Shown here: piece by piece, positions 25,714 to 37,351 of the stretch | How the letters are laid out: every line of letters begins with the position of its first letter | Numbering within the stretch: the first letter of the stretch is position 1 | From: Auriscalpium vulgare | Taxonomy: Eukaryota > Basidiomycota > Agaricomycetes > Russulales > Auriscalpiaceae | Assembly: GCA_019915015.1 (NCBI GenBank) | Contig: JAHBBC010000015.1 | Location: 1 to 64,000, forward strand | DNA: 64,000 bases | Direction: 5' to 3' | Notes under the pieces: model-generated | Told to the model about the DNA's origin: nothing | Seen by the model: only the letters and a program-made list of their open reading frames with translations | Database searches by the model: none | Translations under genes and position numbers: made by a program

Positions 25714-28153
25714 TCAGGCCTTTTTGGCTTTCGCCAGCATACTACGCCACCAACCCTTTACCCGCGCCCCAAATTGCCGCCGAACGCCCTTCTCCGACAC
25801 ATATTCCGAGGACGCGTCGGTGGTAGGAGTCTCGGACACGATGAGAGGCGCAAGCGGCGAGGGCGTGATCACAACAGCGCCTTCCATGCGGAAGACGACG
25901 TCGCCGATCTTGTGCAGGTCCCCCCCGCGCAGCCAGGTCTCCTTCACGCCTCTGCTGAACAGCCGGCGGAACGCGCCTCGCCTCACTTTCTTAGCAGGCA
26001 CCTCAGGCTCGTCGACCGTCTCGGGAAGAACAGGCGGCGCGCCCAATAGCTTTGGCGAAACGAAGCTGAATTGCGGACAGGGATCGTCTGTGGGAGTGTA
26101 AGGCGCGGCGGAAGGAATAAGTAGGCCGATGGTGGGCGAGAAGACGGTGTGTGCCGCGGGGATCCAGGGCGCGCGCAGCTTGTGCGCGGCAAGGCGCTCC
26201 CAGTCGCTGAAATGTCGTCAGCACGAGTCGTACAGGCAGAGCACCGCATACGTACATTGACTCGAAGAAAGCATGCGCTTTCATTTCCTCAACAGAGGGG
26301 CGCTCCGATGGGTTCTTCGAAAGAACCTGCAGCGTTGCGGATGAGCATGTAACTACGATGTGGAAAGATTCAGCAGCGCTTACCTTTGATAGAAAATCGC
26401 GAGCCATGGGATCAACATAATCCCACGACTCGAATCGTAGAGGGTCATTAACCACAGCCGCATCGAGAGCAGCGCGGTTGTTGGGGTCGGCCGCCGCGAA
26501 CGGCATCTACAGACAGCAATCGTCAAATGGAGCCGGCGAAAGCAGCAAGGTACCGCGCACCTTGCCGACCAGCATTGTATACATAATAATACCCAGAGCC
26601 CAAAAGTCGACGGAGAACGAGTACGGCTTGTTCTCCAAGATTTCGGGGGCCATGAATCCCGCGGTGCCACATGCACGCCGGGTGTAATTAACGTCAGGGT
26701 CATCCTGCTCGAAGAGCCCGGGCGGTAGGAAATCGGCGTCGCCATCGCCGAGCTCTCGGGTGGACGTCGAAGCGAAGTGGCGGGCGAGCCCGAAATCCGC
26801 CAGCACAACGTGACCGTGTCGGTTGAACAGGATGTTCTCGGGCTTGACATCCCGATGAATGATGTTGTTTTCGTGTAGTTCGTCAAGGACCAGCAGCTAG
26901 ACAATGGCTTGTCAGACGAGTGAGAGAGTAGGGATTACGGATGTGCTTACCAGCTGGGCGATCCAGAAACGAGCAAGCTCGTTCGGAAGCTTGCGCCATG
27001 CGTGCATCGCGTGGTTCAAATCGCCATTGGCGCAGTATTCCTGCGGGCCGAAGTAAGTTCACTAAGTGCTGCGTGCAGCATGCGCACTCACAGTCGCTAG
27101 GTAGAAGCTGTCCTCGTCGTGCCAGCTTCCATGAAGAGGCAGGAAGCCCTTCTTCCCCGCCATCTTGCGCATCACCTCCTGCTCCGCAAAGACAGGCTCG
27201 TAGCTGCCGTATTTGGCAAATCGCTCCTTCGAAATGACTTTCACCGCCAACTTCGTGTCCGTGGCGCGGTCCCTGGCGAGATAGACGGTACCAAATCCAC
27301 CTTGACCGAGCACTTTGATCGGCTCGAGGTCATCCGTGCCGAGGGTACGAGGGTAGATAGGCAAGGCTGTCGGGCGGGGAGGGTACTGTGGGAGCACGCG
27401 AGCACCGAGGTACACGCTGAGCGGGAGAGAAGCCGAGTCGGTGGCACCTGCGACTTCATCGGCGAGGATGAGGGAAGACTCGGACGAGCGAGTAGGGCTA
27501 GCAGGAGCGTGAGGGGTGGCCGGGGCTATGATGTTCGTCACCTGCACGGCAATGGGCAGAGCGATATCGCCCAGAATCGGTTGCTCCAGCTGGACCGCCG
27601 ATTTCGCAACGGCCTGGGAGTCAGGCCCGTTGGAGAAAGAGGAGGTGGTTGAAACCGAGACGGTCGTAGTCCCAAACGGCGAGGTGACCGCCGTCGGCGA
27701 CAGCGATGCCGGTGTCAAAGAGCCGGCAAGAGGCGACGCGGGAGGAGTGGCCAGCGCCGGGGGAGGCTGGGGGAGACGTGAAGCTTGACGTTCGCGCACG
27801 TAGTGGCGAGCGAGACCCAGCACGATGGTGTTCATGGCGCGTTCGTGACGAAGGGCCTCCTTGCGATCGGCGGCCAAGCGCTCTGCGCGACGCTTCCACT
27901 CCTGAGCACGAGCAGGTCAGTGAGCTGGGTGTATTGACAATGTCACTCGAAGAGCTCACCCAATACTTCCAAAGCGCATGGAAGGGTATGCGTGCGTCGT
28001 GCCGGATACCAAGCACAGCTGGGTCGTTGATTGCAGCTTGAATGATCTCGGCGGGAGTTTGTAGAGCGATCTAGGGCGCCGGGATGTCAAAAAGTGGCTT
28101 ATATGCGCAGAAAGGTGAAGTACCTGTGACTGGACGGCGAGTTGAGTTGACAT
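25714..28153 (-). CDS. AGC-family serine/threonine protein kinase
   Basis: A 687-residue kinase. Exons on the minus strand: 28153..28124, 28070..27960, 27901..27092, 27040..26951, 26896..26561, 26506..26384, 26326..26256 and 26206..25714. Residues about 60-235 are a Pro/Ser/Thr-rich linker. The kinase domain (about 238-555) has GQGGFGTVYLARD (glycine loop), LAVKVISK (catalytic Lys), HRDVKPENILFN (catalytic loop), LADFGLARHF (DFG), CGTAGFMAPEI (activation segment/APE) and VDFWALGIIMYTMLVGKMPF. A linker rich in Asp between DFG and APE is an insertion. FESIDWERLAAHKL after the domain is the AGC-type extension. The C-terminus is basic and ends WWRSMLAKAKKA, possibly a membrane-association helix. 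Substrates are unknown. A paralogue tail lies at 63829..64000. Confidence 0.88.
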
Positions 28154-28258
28154 GATCTTGAATTCTTGCGGGGATTGAGGATCTTGAAGACGTGTTGGTG
28201 GAGTGGAGTGAGTGCGAAGAGTAAGAATTCGACGACTGCAAGTCCCAGCTGGCCGAAG

Positions 28259-28265
28259 CTATATA
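28259..28265 (-). promoter_or_regulatory. TATA box of the AGC kinase gene
   Basis: TATATAG on the minus strand, about 105 nt upstream of the ATG at 28153. It lies in the 645-bp divergent promoter shared with the GlcNAc kinase gene. Confidence 0.45.
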
Positions 28266-28798
28266 GACGGAGAGCATTGTGGTTTCGACTGGCCGTCGCC
28301 CGTAGCAGGATGGCGACAGGAGAGAAATAGTCCGAGTCGAAATGATCGCAGACGCAGCTCACAGTATATTCCTATTAGTAGGTTATTTAAGATCGTGTAC
28401 GAAGGCATGCCGGAGCGGGTCGTGAGTTTCTGTTGAAGGTGCCGTCCGAGAGCGCGTCATAATCGCAGTCAGAGTGCAATGTGGCAATCGACTCCTGGCC
28501 ACACGTCCCATAAACCTCATTAGATTCGCGGGTCGCACGCGCTGCGAGAAGTCAGAGCCAGAGCAAAGCGCGCAGGATAGAGGTGGTGGAAGAGAGGAAG
28601 ACAAGAAGCGCGTCGCGTGAAAGAGAAAGCCGATTCTGGACGGTTGCTCTTGCTAGCGCTATCAGCTGCGAACCACTCTATCTCGAGGGCCATGTGCTCG
28701 CCCGCCCTTTCGACTCTTCCTCGTCGTTGGCAGCAGCGCTCTGCTCTACTAGCGCTGCCCATGACAGCTCATCGATGTCCCATCTGTCCACCACCACC

Positions 28799-29942
28799 AT
28801 GATCCCGACCTACTACCTTTCCATCGACTGCGGCGGCACAAAGACCGCCGCCGCCGTCGCCTCCTCCACCGGCGCCATCGTCGCACGCGCCAAAGCCGGA
28901 GGCTCCAACTACGCCTACCTCGGCCTCGATGCCTTCCTCACCGTGATCAACCTCGTTGTATCCGCCTCCCTTTCCCAAGCCCTCGGGCTCACCTCCCAGC
29001 TCCCTCTCCCAATCGACCCCGCGCTGAGCGGCGACAACACAGATGCTGTTCTTATTCCGCGCTTCAATTTGCAAGCCGTGTGGCTTGGCGTGTCCGGCGT
29101 CGACTCGCCCGCCGCCGTCGCGCGCCTCGTCCCCCTCGTCGCTGAGCTGATCGGCCTGCCCGCCGAGCGCGTGATCATCACGAACGACACGCACCTGCTC
29201 GCCGCGCCGCTGCGCGTGCTCCCGGACGTGCAGAGTGCCGTGGCTGCCATCGGAGGGACCGGCAGCATCGTCGTGAGCTTCCGTGAGGGCGCAGCGCGCG
29301 GCGCCCCGCTAACGGAGCTCGCGAGGGCGGGCGGCTGGGGATGGATCCTCGGAGACGAGGGCGGCGGGTTTGACGTCGGCCGCACGGCGATCCGTGCGCT
29401 GCTCACGCAGCGGGATGCGGAGTCCGCAGGCGAGCCGGTATACCATGGCCAGCTGCGGACAGCGGTGCTCAAGCACTTCGGGGTAGAGGATGTGCTCGAC
29501 CTGCTCGAGGCCGTGCATCTGCCCGACAGCAAAGGCATCGCGCGCGAGAAGCGCCTGTCGTCTCTCAGTCCTCTTGTATTCGACGTGGCGTTCGAGAAGG
29601 GCGACCCGCTCGCGCTCGCTGTGCTGGAGGACTGCGCACACAAGCTCGCGGCGCAGATTGAGACGGCCCTCCTGCCCGCATCGGCTACTGAAGTGCGTTT
29701 CCCGACTCGTGACTCTATGAGCAGAATGACTGACAGTGACGTTGTAGGAGCACTCCAAGAAGGTGCTTGCGTCGTCGAGCGTCGTGTGCTTCGGTGGATC
29801 GCTCGTCGGCATAGCGCACTACCGTGAGCTCGTCTTGAAGGCCCTGGTGGAGCACGGGCACGTATTTCGGCGCGTAGAGCTCGTCGACGATGCTGCTGCC
29901 GTAGGAGCGCGAGCCTTAGCCGCCGCTTGGGAGACTTCCTAA
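28799..29942 (+). CDS. N-acetylglucosamine kinase (BadF/NAGK family)
   Basis: A 362-residue sugar kinase of the ASKHA fold expected to phosphorylate GlcNAc with ATP in the cytosol, feeding salvage or catabolism of amino sugars. Exons: 28799..29692 and 29748..29942. Motifs: LSIDCGGTKTAAAV (phosphate-1 loop, residues 5-18), GVSGVDSP, TNDTHLLAAP (catalytic Asp region), AAIGGTGSIVVS (phosphate-2/adenosine loop) and GWGWILGDEGGGFDVG, the signature that separates mammalian-type NAGK from hexokinases. VCFGGSLVG forms the last nucleotide-binding strand. An in-frame ATG at 28775 would add eight residues; I prefer 28799 because CACCACCATGA is the better context. The neighbours are a permease and a homologue of a GlcNAc-induced protein, which supports the amino-sugar role. 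Other sugars or N-acetylmannosamine cannot be excluded. Confidence 0.88.
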
Positions 29943-30092
29943 GCGCATACAATCGCCTATCTCATTCAAGCTTATTATCTTTCTACTGGGGAGTTTCCGT
30001 GATATGCAGTATTCGAAATGAAATTCTGTACAATACATACTACAAGCTAGAATCCAGAGTCCTTCAGGTATACTTCGACACGCTAGCGACGA

Positions 30093-32609
30093 TCAGTACA
30101 GGTACCGGAAGCCACGTTTGCGCGCATATGCTTCCTCGACGGAAATATCCTCAAGCCGCGCGGACTCTAGGATGCGCTCATGCGTCGCACTCTCGTCGAG
30201 GTGCTCCGCAGATTCGAGCTGCGCATTTTGGCGCACCAGTATTATGCGTATCACTGCGCACACTGTCAGCACTGCGATGCTACGAACGAGACGCGGCGAC
30301 TACGTACCGATCGCCAGCGCCGAGCTGAGCACGAGGGCGGCGAGCGAGATGTACATCGACTGGTGGTAGTCCGGGCCCCATGCCGCCTTCCATGTGAATG
30401 ATCCAATGCTGTCAGTGTACGTTCAGTGCTGTGGGAAAGAAAAGTGGAGCGTATAACACACAGGTTGCCAATGTTGCCGAAGCCGTTCACGATGCCGATG
30501 GCAGCGGCGCGTTTGGCGGGTGGGCGAGGAACGGCGTTGGACACCCACACCAGCGTCAGCGCGAAGCCTACACTCACACAAGTAGTTTATCCATCAGAAC
30601 ATGAACACAAGCTGAGTGCTGAAGCGATGGCTCGGAGAGTAGAAGGAGAGTACGGATGGGAAGAGTGAACGCACCACAATACCCGCACGCCATGAGGAAC
30701 ATCGCGACATAACGACCCGCGACTGACATTGTAGTGACGCCGATAATGTAGCCCACGATAACGCCCCACCATGGGACGGTGATGTGGAAGAAGCGTTCCC
30801 CAGTCCGATCTGAAACTGGATGAGCAAGTTGTGGATGGCGCATGGCAGGATTGCGCACCAGCGTGCCATGCGTTGGCCGCGCAGGTGATGGTTGCAAGGA
30901 TCCATGGAGGACTATATAAATGTGTGAGAGGTGACCAGCATGTACGTTGGGGCGACAAAGAGCGCGTACGCGGCGAGCAGCAAGCTTATCGTTGTGCTGA
31001 ATCCGAGAGTCGACGTCAATCTTGACCACACATTTTGTCAGCTGACAAGCATCATGGTTTCCTCAAAACACTCGGTCACTGACGTCGGGAAGAAATTTAC
31101 GAAGCTCAGGCCCAAGAGCTGCGCGCACGTCATCACCGCGAAGATGGACACCTTTGGGTCCTTGATTGCGAGAAGGAAGCCCTGTAACGCACTACAAAGG
31201 CACCGCGTCAGTGACACCACAATCGGAACGGAAAAAATGCATACGAATCGCCATGCGTGTCTTCGTCGGCCTCCCCAGCGTCCTCGGACAGACGAACCTG
31301 GGCAAGATGGAGCTCCTCAGGTGAGAGCCAGCGCGTGTTGTGCGGCTATGGCGAGGAGAACCTGAGCGGCCGGACGAGCAATACCGGACAGGGGTGGAAG
31401 ACGTACGTAGTCCGGAAGGAGGTACCTAGAAAGAGGGACAACGTGAGTTGGGGTGCTAGTAACACGGCCAGAGACGCACATGGCGCAGAATCCGAACAAG
31501 ATGGTGATTGAACCCTCGATGTAGAACAGCCTGTCAAGCGAACGGATAATTAACCCCAATTTTGCTTGTACGACGGACAGTCTTCCACTTACCACCTCCA
31601 TGCCCTGATACCTAACTTGCCTTCCATGTTAGACAGGATTCCGGCAGCCATGAGCTTCATATGGACTCGATGAGGAAACGAAGGAGCAGTCAGCTGTCGG
31701 TGACGTACGCTACCGAAGGCATTCGAGATGAGCAGACCGCCGTAAAGGATCGCAGAGCGGAACGCCAGTTCCTGTAACGGCGTGAGGGTAAGCGCGATCC
31801 CGGATAGAACAAGTAGTTCAAAGACATATACCTTGCGTGTGTACCATCGAGAAAGCAAGTAGATAGCTCCCGGATAGAACGCCGCCTGTCAAGACTTGCC
31901 TAAAGATAGCCGATGTCGTCAGTGAAGGCCCCACGCACCTCAGGTAGTCCGATGAAGATACGACATGCGACAATACCGGCGAAGTTGTGTGTGACCTAGG
32001 GACATCCGTTTAAGTATTCCGACCTAACGCGATGCCGGGACGTACTCCTGTGAGCGTGCTTGTCAGACCCCAGAGGACCACGCACACGCCGATGTAGAGC
32101 GACGGCCTCGTAACCCGGTTGAGAATCTACAGGGGTGAGCATGACCCAATGCCTCAAGTTAGCTATACTTCTCACCATATTTGAAGGAATTTGGGCAGGA
32201 CAATAGGAGGCGTACAAGACAGCCAGGATAGTATTGTACTGAATGTCTGTACGTGGCAGTCGTCGTATCCATGAGCACCTTGGAAGGACGCATAAACGCA
32301 CCGCTAAGATGCAGGTCCTGCTCGAGGCCCTTCAGTCTCGCAGCCGTAACAGCCGTGCGCTGTCGATGCTCTCGTGAAGTCCAACTCTACGCGCTGAGAA
32401 CTGGAACTCACGTCAATATAATTCATGATAAAAATGACGACGATTGTGGGCAGCAGCCGCCTGTCAAGCTTCAGAACGAGTATCCTCTCCAACCGTGCAC
32501 GCTCCGCTCCGAGAGCTTTGCGCTTCTCATCGCTCGGCTGCGGGCTAGACGGCACAACCTCGACCTCGTCGATGTCCTGTTTCTTCTCGTCAAAGCTCGT
32601 CCCGGGCAT
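30093..32609 (-). CDS. MFS transporter, Dal5/allantoate-permease family
   Basis: A 12-helix plasma-membrane carrier of the anion:cation symporter (Dal5/Tna1) family, which imports small organic anions such as allantoate, nicotinate, vitamins or short peptides. At least 14 exons can be traced, beginning 32609..32412, 32359..32302, 32246..32176, 32126..32046, 31995..31939, 31885..31832, 31771..31709, 31654..31593, 31530..31407, 31345..31245, 31191..31084 and 31020..30946, all in frame. Hallmarks: VVIFIMNYIDRTAV (TM1 with Asp-Arg), LKGLEQDLHLSD, ARLKGLEQ, LTSTLGFSTTIS before TM8, then NAVPRPPAKRAAAIGIVNG with the Dal5-type 'KR..A.G...' loop, NGFGNIGNL and the hydrophilic tail ending ARKRGFRYLY. 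The gene appears complete. The substrate is not predictable from sequence, and an amino-sugar derivative is an inference from its neighbours. Confidence 0.87.
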
Positions 32610-32679
32610 GATTGGCGACGCCGGAAAAATGGGGAGACGTCAAGGTGGGTCCACGCATCTGCAGACTCAGCGCTCCAGT

Positions 32680-32687
32680 TTATATAC
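32680..32687 (-). promoter_or_regulatory. TATA box of the MFS transporter gene
   Basis: TATATAAA on the minus strand, about 70 nt before the ATG at 32609. Confidence 0.55.
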
Positions 32688-33580
32688 GTGGGGAGGTAGT
32701 GCCAAAGAAGCGTGCGCGCGCCAGGACAGGGAAGAAGGAGCAGCTTGAGATGGAACGCGAAGTTCTGCCCGGTGACCGGTGACCTACTAAGAATGGTGCA
32801 GGCGGGCCGGGCATGCACCCACCTTGAACACGAAGACCGTCTCAGTGACGTCTTAACGCCAAGTTTGATGCAAGTGGAATAGGGAAGGACATCCATCCAC
32901 AAGCCCGAAGACACGTATGGGTCCTGGGGCCACCAGGTTCGCTAGGTATTGAAGGTCTCTCAGTTATTGGTCTACTTTACAGGTGGTCATACGAGCTCAC
33001 TTTCGTGGGATCGTGCATTGACGGGCTTCCGCGGTTGACATCTTCCGCTCTGTTGACGCTTGCATCGCCTGAGATATGAGGGTGGTAGAGCGGTGGATTG
33101 ACGCGTTGGTTTGTGTCTGTAGGTGCGGCTTGACATCCTGAGAGATCCTGAAGGTCAGCCTCTCTGGTTTGCACATGTCAGTTCAGTCGGCTTCGATGAT
33201 AGCAAGGAGTTGTGACAAGGCTTGCAAGAGGCTGCATTGAAGCTCTTCGGGAAAGCTCGGGCCCGAGTATTGGTTGTGGGTTGAAGGCAGGAAGTCCGAA
33301 TGTCCGAAAACGACTCAATCTTATCTTATCTGTCGTAGTCTCCCGCGCGCGCGGCAGGACCAGGCCGCTCGAATATTTTCCGTTATGACACCTGCTGGAG
33401 ACGTGTCTCAGTTTCACCCAGTGCGCTCCTTCCCTGCCCATTTTTACCCTGATACACCTATCCTGGAACGGCGCTGATTGCACAGCCATTGCTGTGCGTG
33501 CGCATGTCGCAGCAACCGCCTCAAGCTCTTACTACTACCACTCCCAGTCCAAGGTCTCAGTCACGCCGACGTAAGGATTC
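32688..33580. other. Divergent promoter region between MFS transporter and DUF3605 gene
   Basis: There is no gene in these 0.9 kb. It is the shared upstream region of two divergently transcribed genes and holds the paired GATA sites at 33320..33330. Confidence 0.55.
33320..33330 (-). promoter_or_regulatory. Paired GATAAG motifs (GATA-factor sites)
   Basis: The plus strand reads CTTATCTTATC, that is two overlapping GATAAG sites on the minus strand. Fungal GATA factors (AreA/Gln3/Nit2 type) bind HGATAR and drive nitrogen-source genes, of which Dal5-type permeases are classical targets. The position between the permease and the DUF3605 gene makes co-regulation plausible. Binding is inferred from motif only. 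Confidence 0.4.
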
Positions 33581-34707
33581 ATGACGGTTATCGCAAAGTC
33601 GTCGTCCTCGGATCGCCCGCTGTCGCAAGACAACGTACCGCTGCGCGATGGGCCCCCGACAAGAGAGGAGCTTCTCGTCTACTACCCTGCTAAATTCACC
33701 TGGGACCAGCTCAAGGTGTTTGTGAACTCGGGGTACGTACCTGCAGCGATGTCAAGACGGCAGTTGCAACTCAACGAAATTTTAGAGACCTGGGACTGCT
33801 GAAGCGCGACAAGAAGCTCCAGCAGCGCTATGCCAAGTGGTCGATCGGACTCAAGGAGAAGTATGGGAGCATTGGTGAGTGCTACATTCATGTGCTAGTT
33901 CTCGATTACAACTCAATGACGCGCGACTTGATAGTCCGGTACCTCCTTACATACCGCCTGCAGTGGGGTAAAGCAGACGCATTGTCGATGCTTCCTACCC
34001 GCCTGGACTTAACGCGCTACTTGAGTGGCTCGGACCGCGGCGAGCTCCTGCTGACGGAATCTGGGCACCCCCAAATTCCGGCTGACTCGCCTGGTTACTT
34101 TACGGCGGACATACCGCGTCACCTCGTGAGCATTATACAAAACGACTGGCCCTACTCCGGTGCGTTGACCCAACCCCGTGTGCGATTCGACTACTCACTG
34201 GCTTTGGTTGGGTTGGCGCTATCGACGTTTTCAGTTCCAGGTGACATTGAACACACTCTCATCTGGACTGTGCTTCCCATCCTGCCCCTTGATCTCCCGC
34301 CCGCGATCAAGCCCCGGTTGCTCCAAGACGGACTGTGGGGCTTCACCGGCCTCCCGCCAGACTCACCACTCCCGTCTCCTTCCCTCCTTCCCCAATGCCT
34401 GCCTGCGCTTGCCGAGTGGGGTGTTACTGAGGCATCTCTGACTCGAAGCGCACGCGGAAGTGAAGAGGAAGAGGCCGCAGTGCGGCTGGCCGGTCTTGAG
34501 GTGCATAAATTTGTAAGTGCCGTCTGGACCGAAGAGGCCTGGGAAACGGCGTGGTTTGTGAATCCTCCTGTGAGTATTAGCTAAACGAGTTGATTGGGAT
34601 GCTGAAGCTCATTGCGCCGTGCGTGACAGAGACTGCAGAGTGTCCCTGGCCTGGCGCACATACATGTCTTCGCGAAGTACAAACACACCGACGCGCCTTG
34701 TTCCTAA
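33581..34707 (+). CDS. DUF3605 / GlcNAc-induced protein (Gig1) homologue
   Basis: A 292-residue cytosolic protein. Exons: 33581..33732, 33786..33874, 33935..34159, 34235..34569 and 34630..34707; the total is a multiple of three with all introns GT-AG. The family signature is clear: FTWDQLKVFVNSGDLGLLKR, then RYAKWSIGLKEKYGS, the block NDWPYS|VPGDIEHTLIWTVLP, GLWGFTG, EVHKFVSAVW, EEAWETAWFVNPP and the C-terminal RLQSVPGLAHIHVFAKYK. Family members include the Candida protein induced by N-acetylglucosamine (Gig1). The conserved DxEH and HxH residues look like a metal or active-site set, but no reaction is established. It lies beside a GlcNAc kinase and a permease, which matches the induction history of the family. 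I am confident of the family and not of its activity. Confidence 0.85.
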
Positions 34708-35782
34708 ACACCGCTGCTCGTACAGCACTTCTGGCTCTGCAAACAATATGGATAGGACTCTACTTTCTTTTGCTGCTACTTAGAATTGCTTTCGAAGGAC
34801 TAATCCTACTCTTGCCCGCCTTGTGACCTTAGACATAGATGGACACTTCACTCTCTTCCTCATCGCTACTTAAAATAACTTGTCGCAATATGCTTTGCTC
34901 TGTAGCTGTTGAATAGCAATTCAATTTGTTGGCTCCCGCTTTGCACAAGCTTTGCATCTGGTCCACTGCCCTTGCGTCTTCGGCAGTTGCCGAGCGCATG
35001 CTCTGTTCATCCTGCGACTCTCCGGACACCAATTCCTCTTGTTCAGTTCTGCAACCGATCGCTCGTCCTTGTGTTCGTCCGAAATCCAACTCGACCCACA
35101 TATATGCGTTCGACGGTTCGACGAAGTTGCTGGCAGTTCCGACTGGCGTGCCAGTCATGCCGGTCACGATGCGCCTTGGCATGTTTCCAAGAAAGCTTCC
35201 AACATCATCCCTCCTAGCCTATTCTTTCGGTCCGTACAGCGAATGCAGGGCATGGAGCAGCGCTGTCGGTGTTAACAGAGCAATCACCTACGGCAGGTGT
35301 GGGTGTATGACAAGTGGCGTCTTATAAAGCGTTTATCGAGGTTCATTCTTCGCTCCTATCCACGCTGAGCAATCCTTCGCGCCCACGCGCTTGCACGACG
35401 CCTGGGCATATCACGAGGCATAAATGAGCCGATGTGCGCACCGTCCCCCCACCCGTTTCTCTTTATGGAGCCGCTAATGCTGAGACTCTACGGCAGAATC
35501 TCGTTTGGGGATAGGCTACTGGCTGCCGGGTGTAGTCGAGTGGTTTCAGCCTTATGTGCGCCGGTCTTCAATCCGCCGAGGACAGCAGGAAGTCCTCCGC
35601 CATCACCTATGATCGTCTGCGTCACGTCTCTATGGCGTCTAACCGAGGTTTTCTCTGTCGCTGTCACAATATCACACCAGTTCTGCTATAAGAAAGCGCC
35701 CTGTGCCCACCAGAAAGCCCACTGCCAGCCTCCCATCCGCTCACCACTTCACTCACATCTCACTCACGCCGACCCCAGCCAC
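34708..35782. other. Intergenic region with promoter of the aldo-keto reductase gene
   Basis: I see no supported gene. A TATAAG box at 35688..35693 lies 90-95 nt upstream of the ATG at 35783, preceded by pyrimidine-rich DNA. Short frames here have no domain. Confidence 0.5.
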
Positions 35783-37351
35783 ATGTCTCTCTGGTCCTTC
35801 CCCCCGCCCCCGCCGACGAAGCTCGGCCGCCTCCGCACGCTCTCGCCAACCGCGAGCGTGCGTGTCTCGCCGCTCCAGCTCGGCGCAATGAGCATCGGCG
35901 ACCAGTGGCACAAGTTTGGCATGGGCTCCATGGACAAGGAGTCTTCGTTCAAGATGCTCGACGCGTTCTTCGATGCAGGTGTACGTGATCTGCCTGGGTT
36001 CGTATCTACAGCGGAACACGCTGACGACCATGTAGGGTAACTTCATCGACACTGCGAACAACTAGTGAGTGATCGCTGCTGTCAGTGGCTCCGAACACAT
36101 GTGCTGATCATATGGACGCGGACAGCCAGGACGAGACGAGCGAGGCGATCATTGGAGAGTGGGCCGAGTCGCGCGGCATCCGTGATCAGCTCGTGATCGC
36201 GACCAAGGTATATGCACCTTCCCCAAATGACATCTCGCATATACTCACTCAACTAACCCTCACGTAGTACACGACCAACTTCAAGCGCGGCAATGAGTCG
36301 ATCAAGTACCACGCCAACTACGCCGGCAATTCGACCAAGTCGCTGAACATCTCGCTCGCGGCGTCGCTCGAGAAGCTGCGCACGAGCTACATCGACATTC
36401 TCTACGTGCACTGGTGGGACTTCACGACCAGCGTCGAGGAGGTCATGGACAGCCTCCACAATGTCGTTTCCCAGGGCAAGGTGCTCTACCTCGTGCGTGC
36501 TTGTCTGCCTTCCGTGCGATTGAAAGACTGACTTTCCTTTTCGAAATGTCCAGGGCATCTCGGACACTCCCGCGTGGGTCGTGTCGAAGGCAAACCAGTA
36601 CGCACGCGACAAGGGCAAGACGCCTTTCGTAATCTACCAGGGCAACTGGTCCGTCCTCGAGCGTTCCTTTGAGCGCGACATCATTCCTATGGCACGCTCT
36701 GAGGGTGCGTCGTCTTGTTTTGCCTAAATTACCTTGTCCTCGCATAATGATCACCTTTACCTCACCAGGCCTCGCCCTCGCACCCTGGGGTGTCCTTGCA
36801 GGCGGGAAGATCCGCACCGATGCCGAGGAGGAACGGCGCCGCGCCACCGGAGAGAAGGGACGCATGCTGACCGGGCCCAACTGGGAGCGCACGGACGCAG
36901 AGAAGGCCGTATGCAAGGTGCTCGAGGCCGTCGCAGGCGAGGTTGGCGTGACGAGCATCACAGCAGGTGCGTACACCGCCGCCTCGTCCTCTCTGCGACG
37001 GCGCTGATGTGCGGTTGGTGGACTGGCAGTGGCGATTGCGTATCACCTGCAGAAGACGCCGTATGTATTCCCGATCATCGGCGGGCGCAAGGTCGAGCAG
37101 ATTGCGGAGAACATCCAGGCGCTCGACATTGCGCTCTCGCCGGAACAGATCAAGCGCATCGAGGACGCGACTCCCTTCAGCCCCGGCTTCCCGCACACGC
37201 TCGTCGTACGTTGCAGTCACTTTCTCACAGAATCCATCGCCTGATTTTTGTTCTGGCACAGGGCGACGGCACGTCGGACAGCTTCATCGCGCGCACTGTC
37301 GCGCACTTCGACCGCGTCGCTGTCCCGCAGGCGATTCACCCCGCCCCTTGA
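35783..37351 (+). CDS. Aldo-keto reductase, aryl-alcohol dehydrogenase type
   Basis: A 382-residue NADP(H)-dependent reductase of the fungal AAD (AKR9-like) group, which interconverts aryl aldehydes and alcohols and is typical of wood- and litter-degrading fungi. Exons: 35783..35980, 36036..36064, 36126..36207, 36268..36492, 36554..36704, 36769..36966, 37030..37205 and 37262..37351. The active-site set is intact: [13 protein letters not shown] (Asp and Tyr), [10 protein letters not shown] (Lys) and [12 protein letters not shown] (His). [33 protein letters not shown] and the coenzyme-binding [20 protein letters not shown] follow in the usual order. The length fits the family. The natural substrate is unknown; lignin-derived aromatic aldehydes are the usual suggestion. 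Confidence 0.9.

Noticed and set aside
28915..29952. 345-codon open frame on the minus strand
   Set aside because: It is the antisense shadow of the GlcNAc kinase, caused by GC-rich third codon positions. Its translation is Arg/Ser-rich without domains, whereas the plus strand shows full family motifs.
35520..35590. tRNA-Ser-like stretch (GTAGTCGAGTGGTTTCAGCC)
   Set aside because: It has a D-arm-like piece and a weak T-arm, but the space between them is too short for an anticodon arm and the acceptor ends do not pair.
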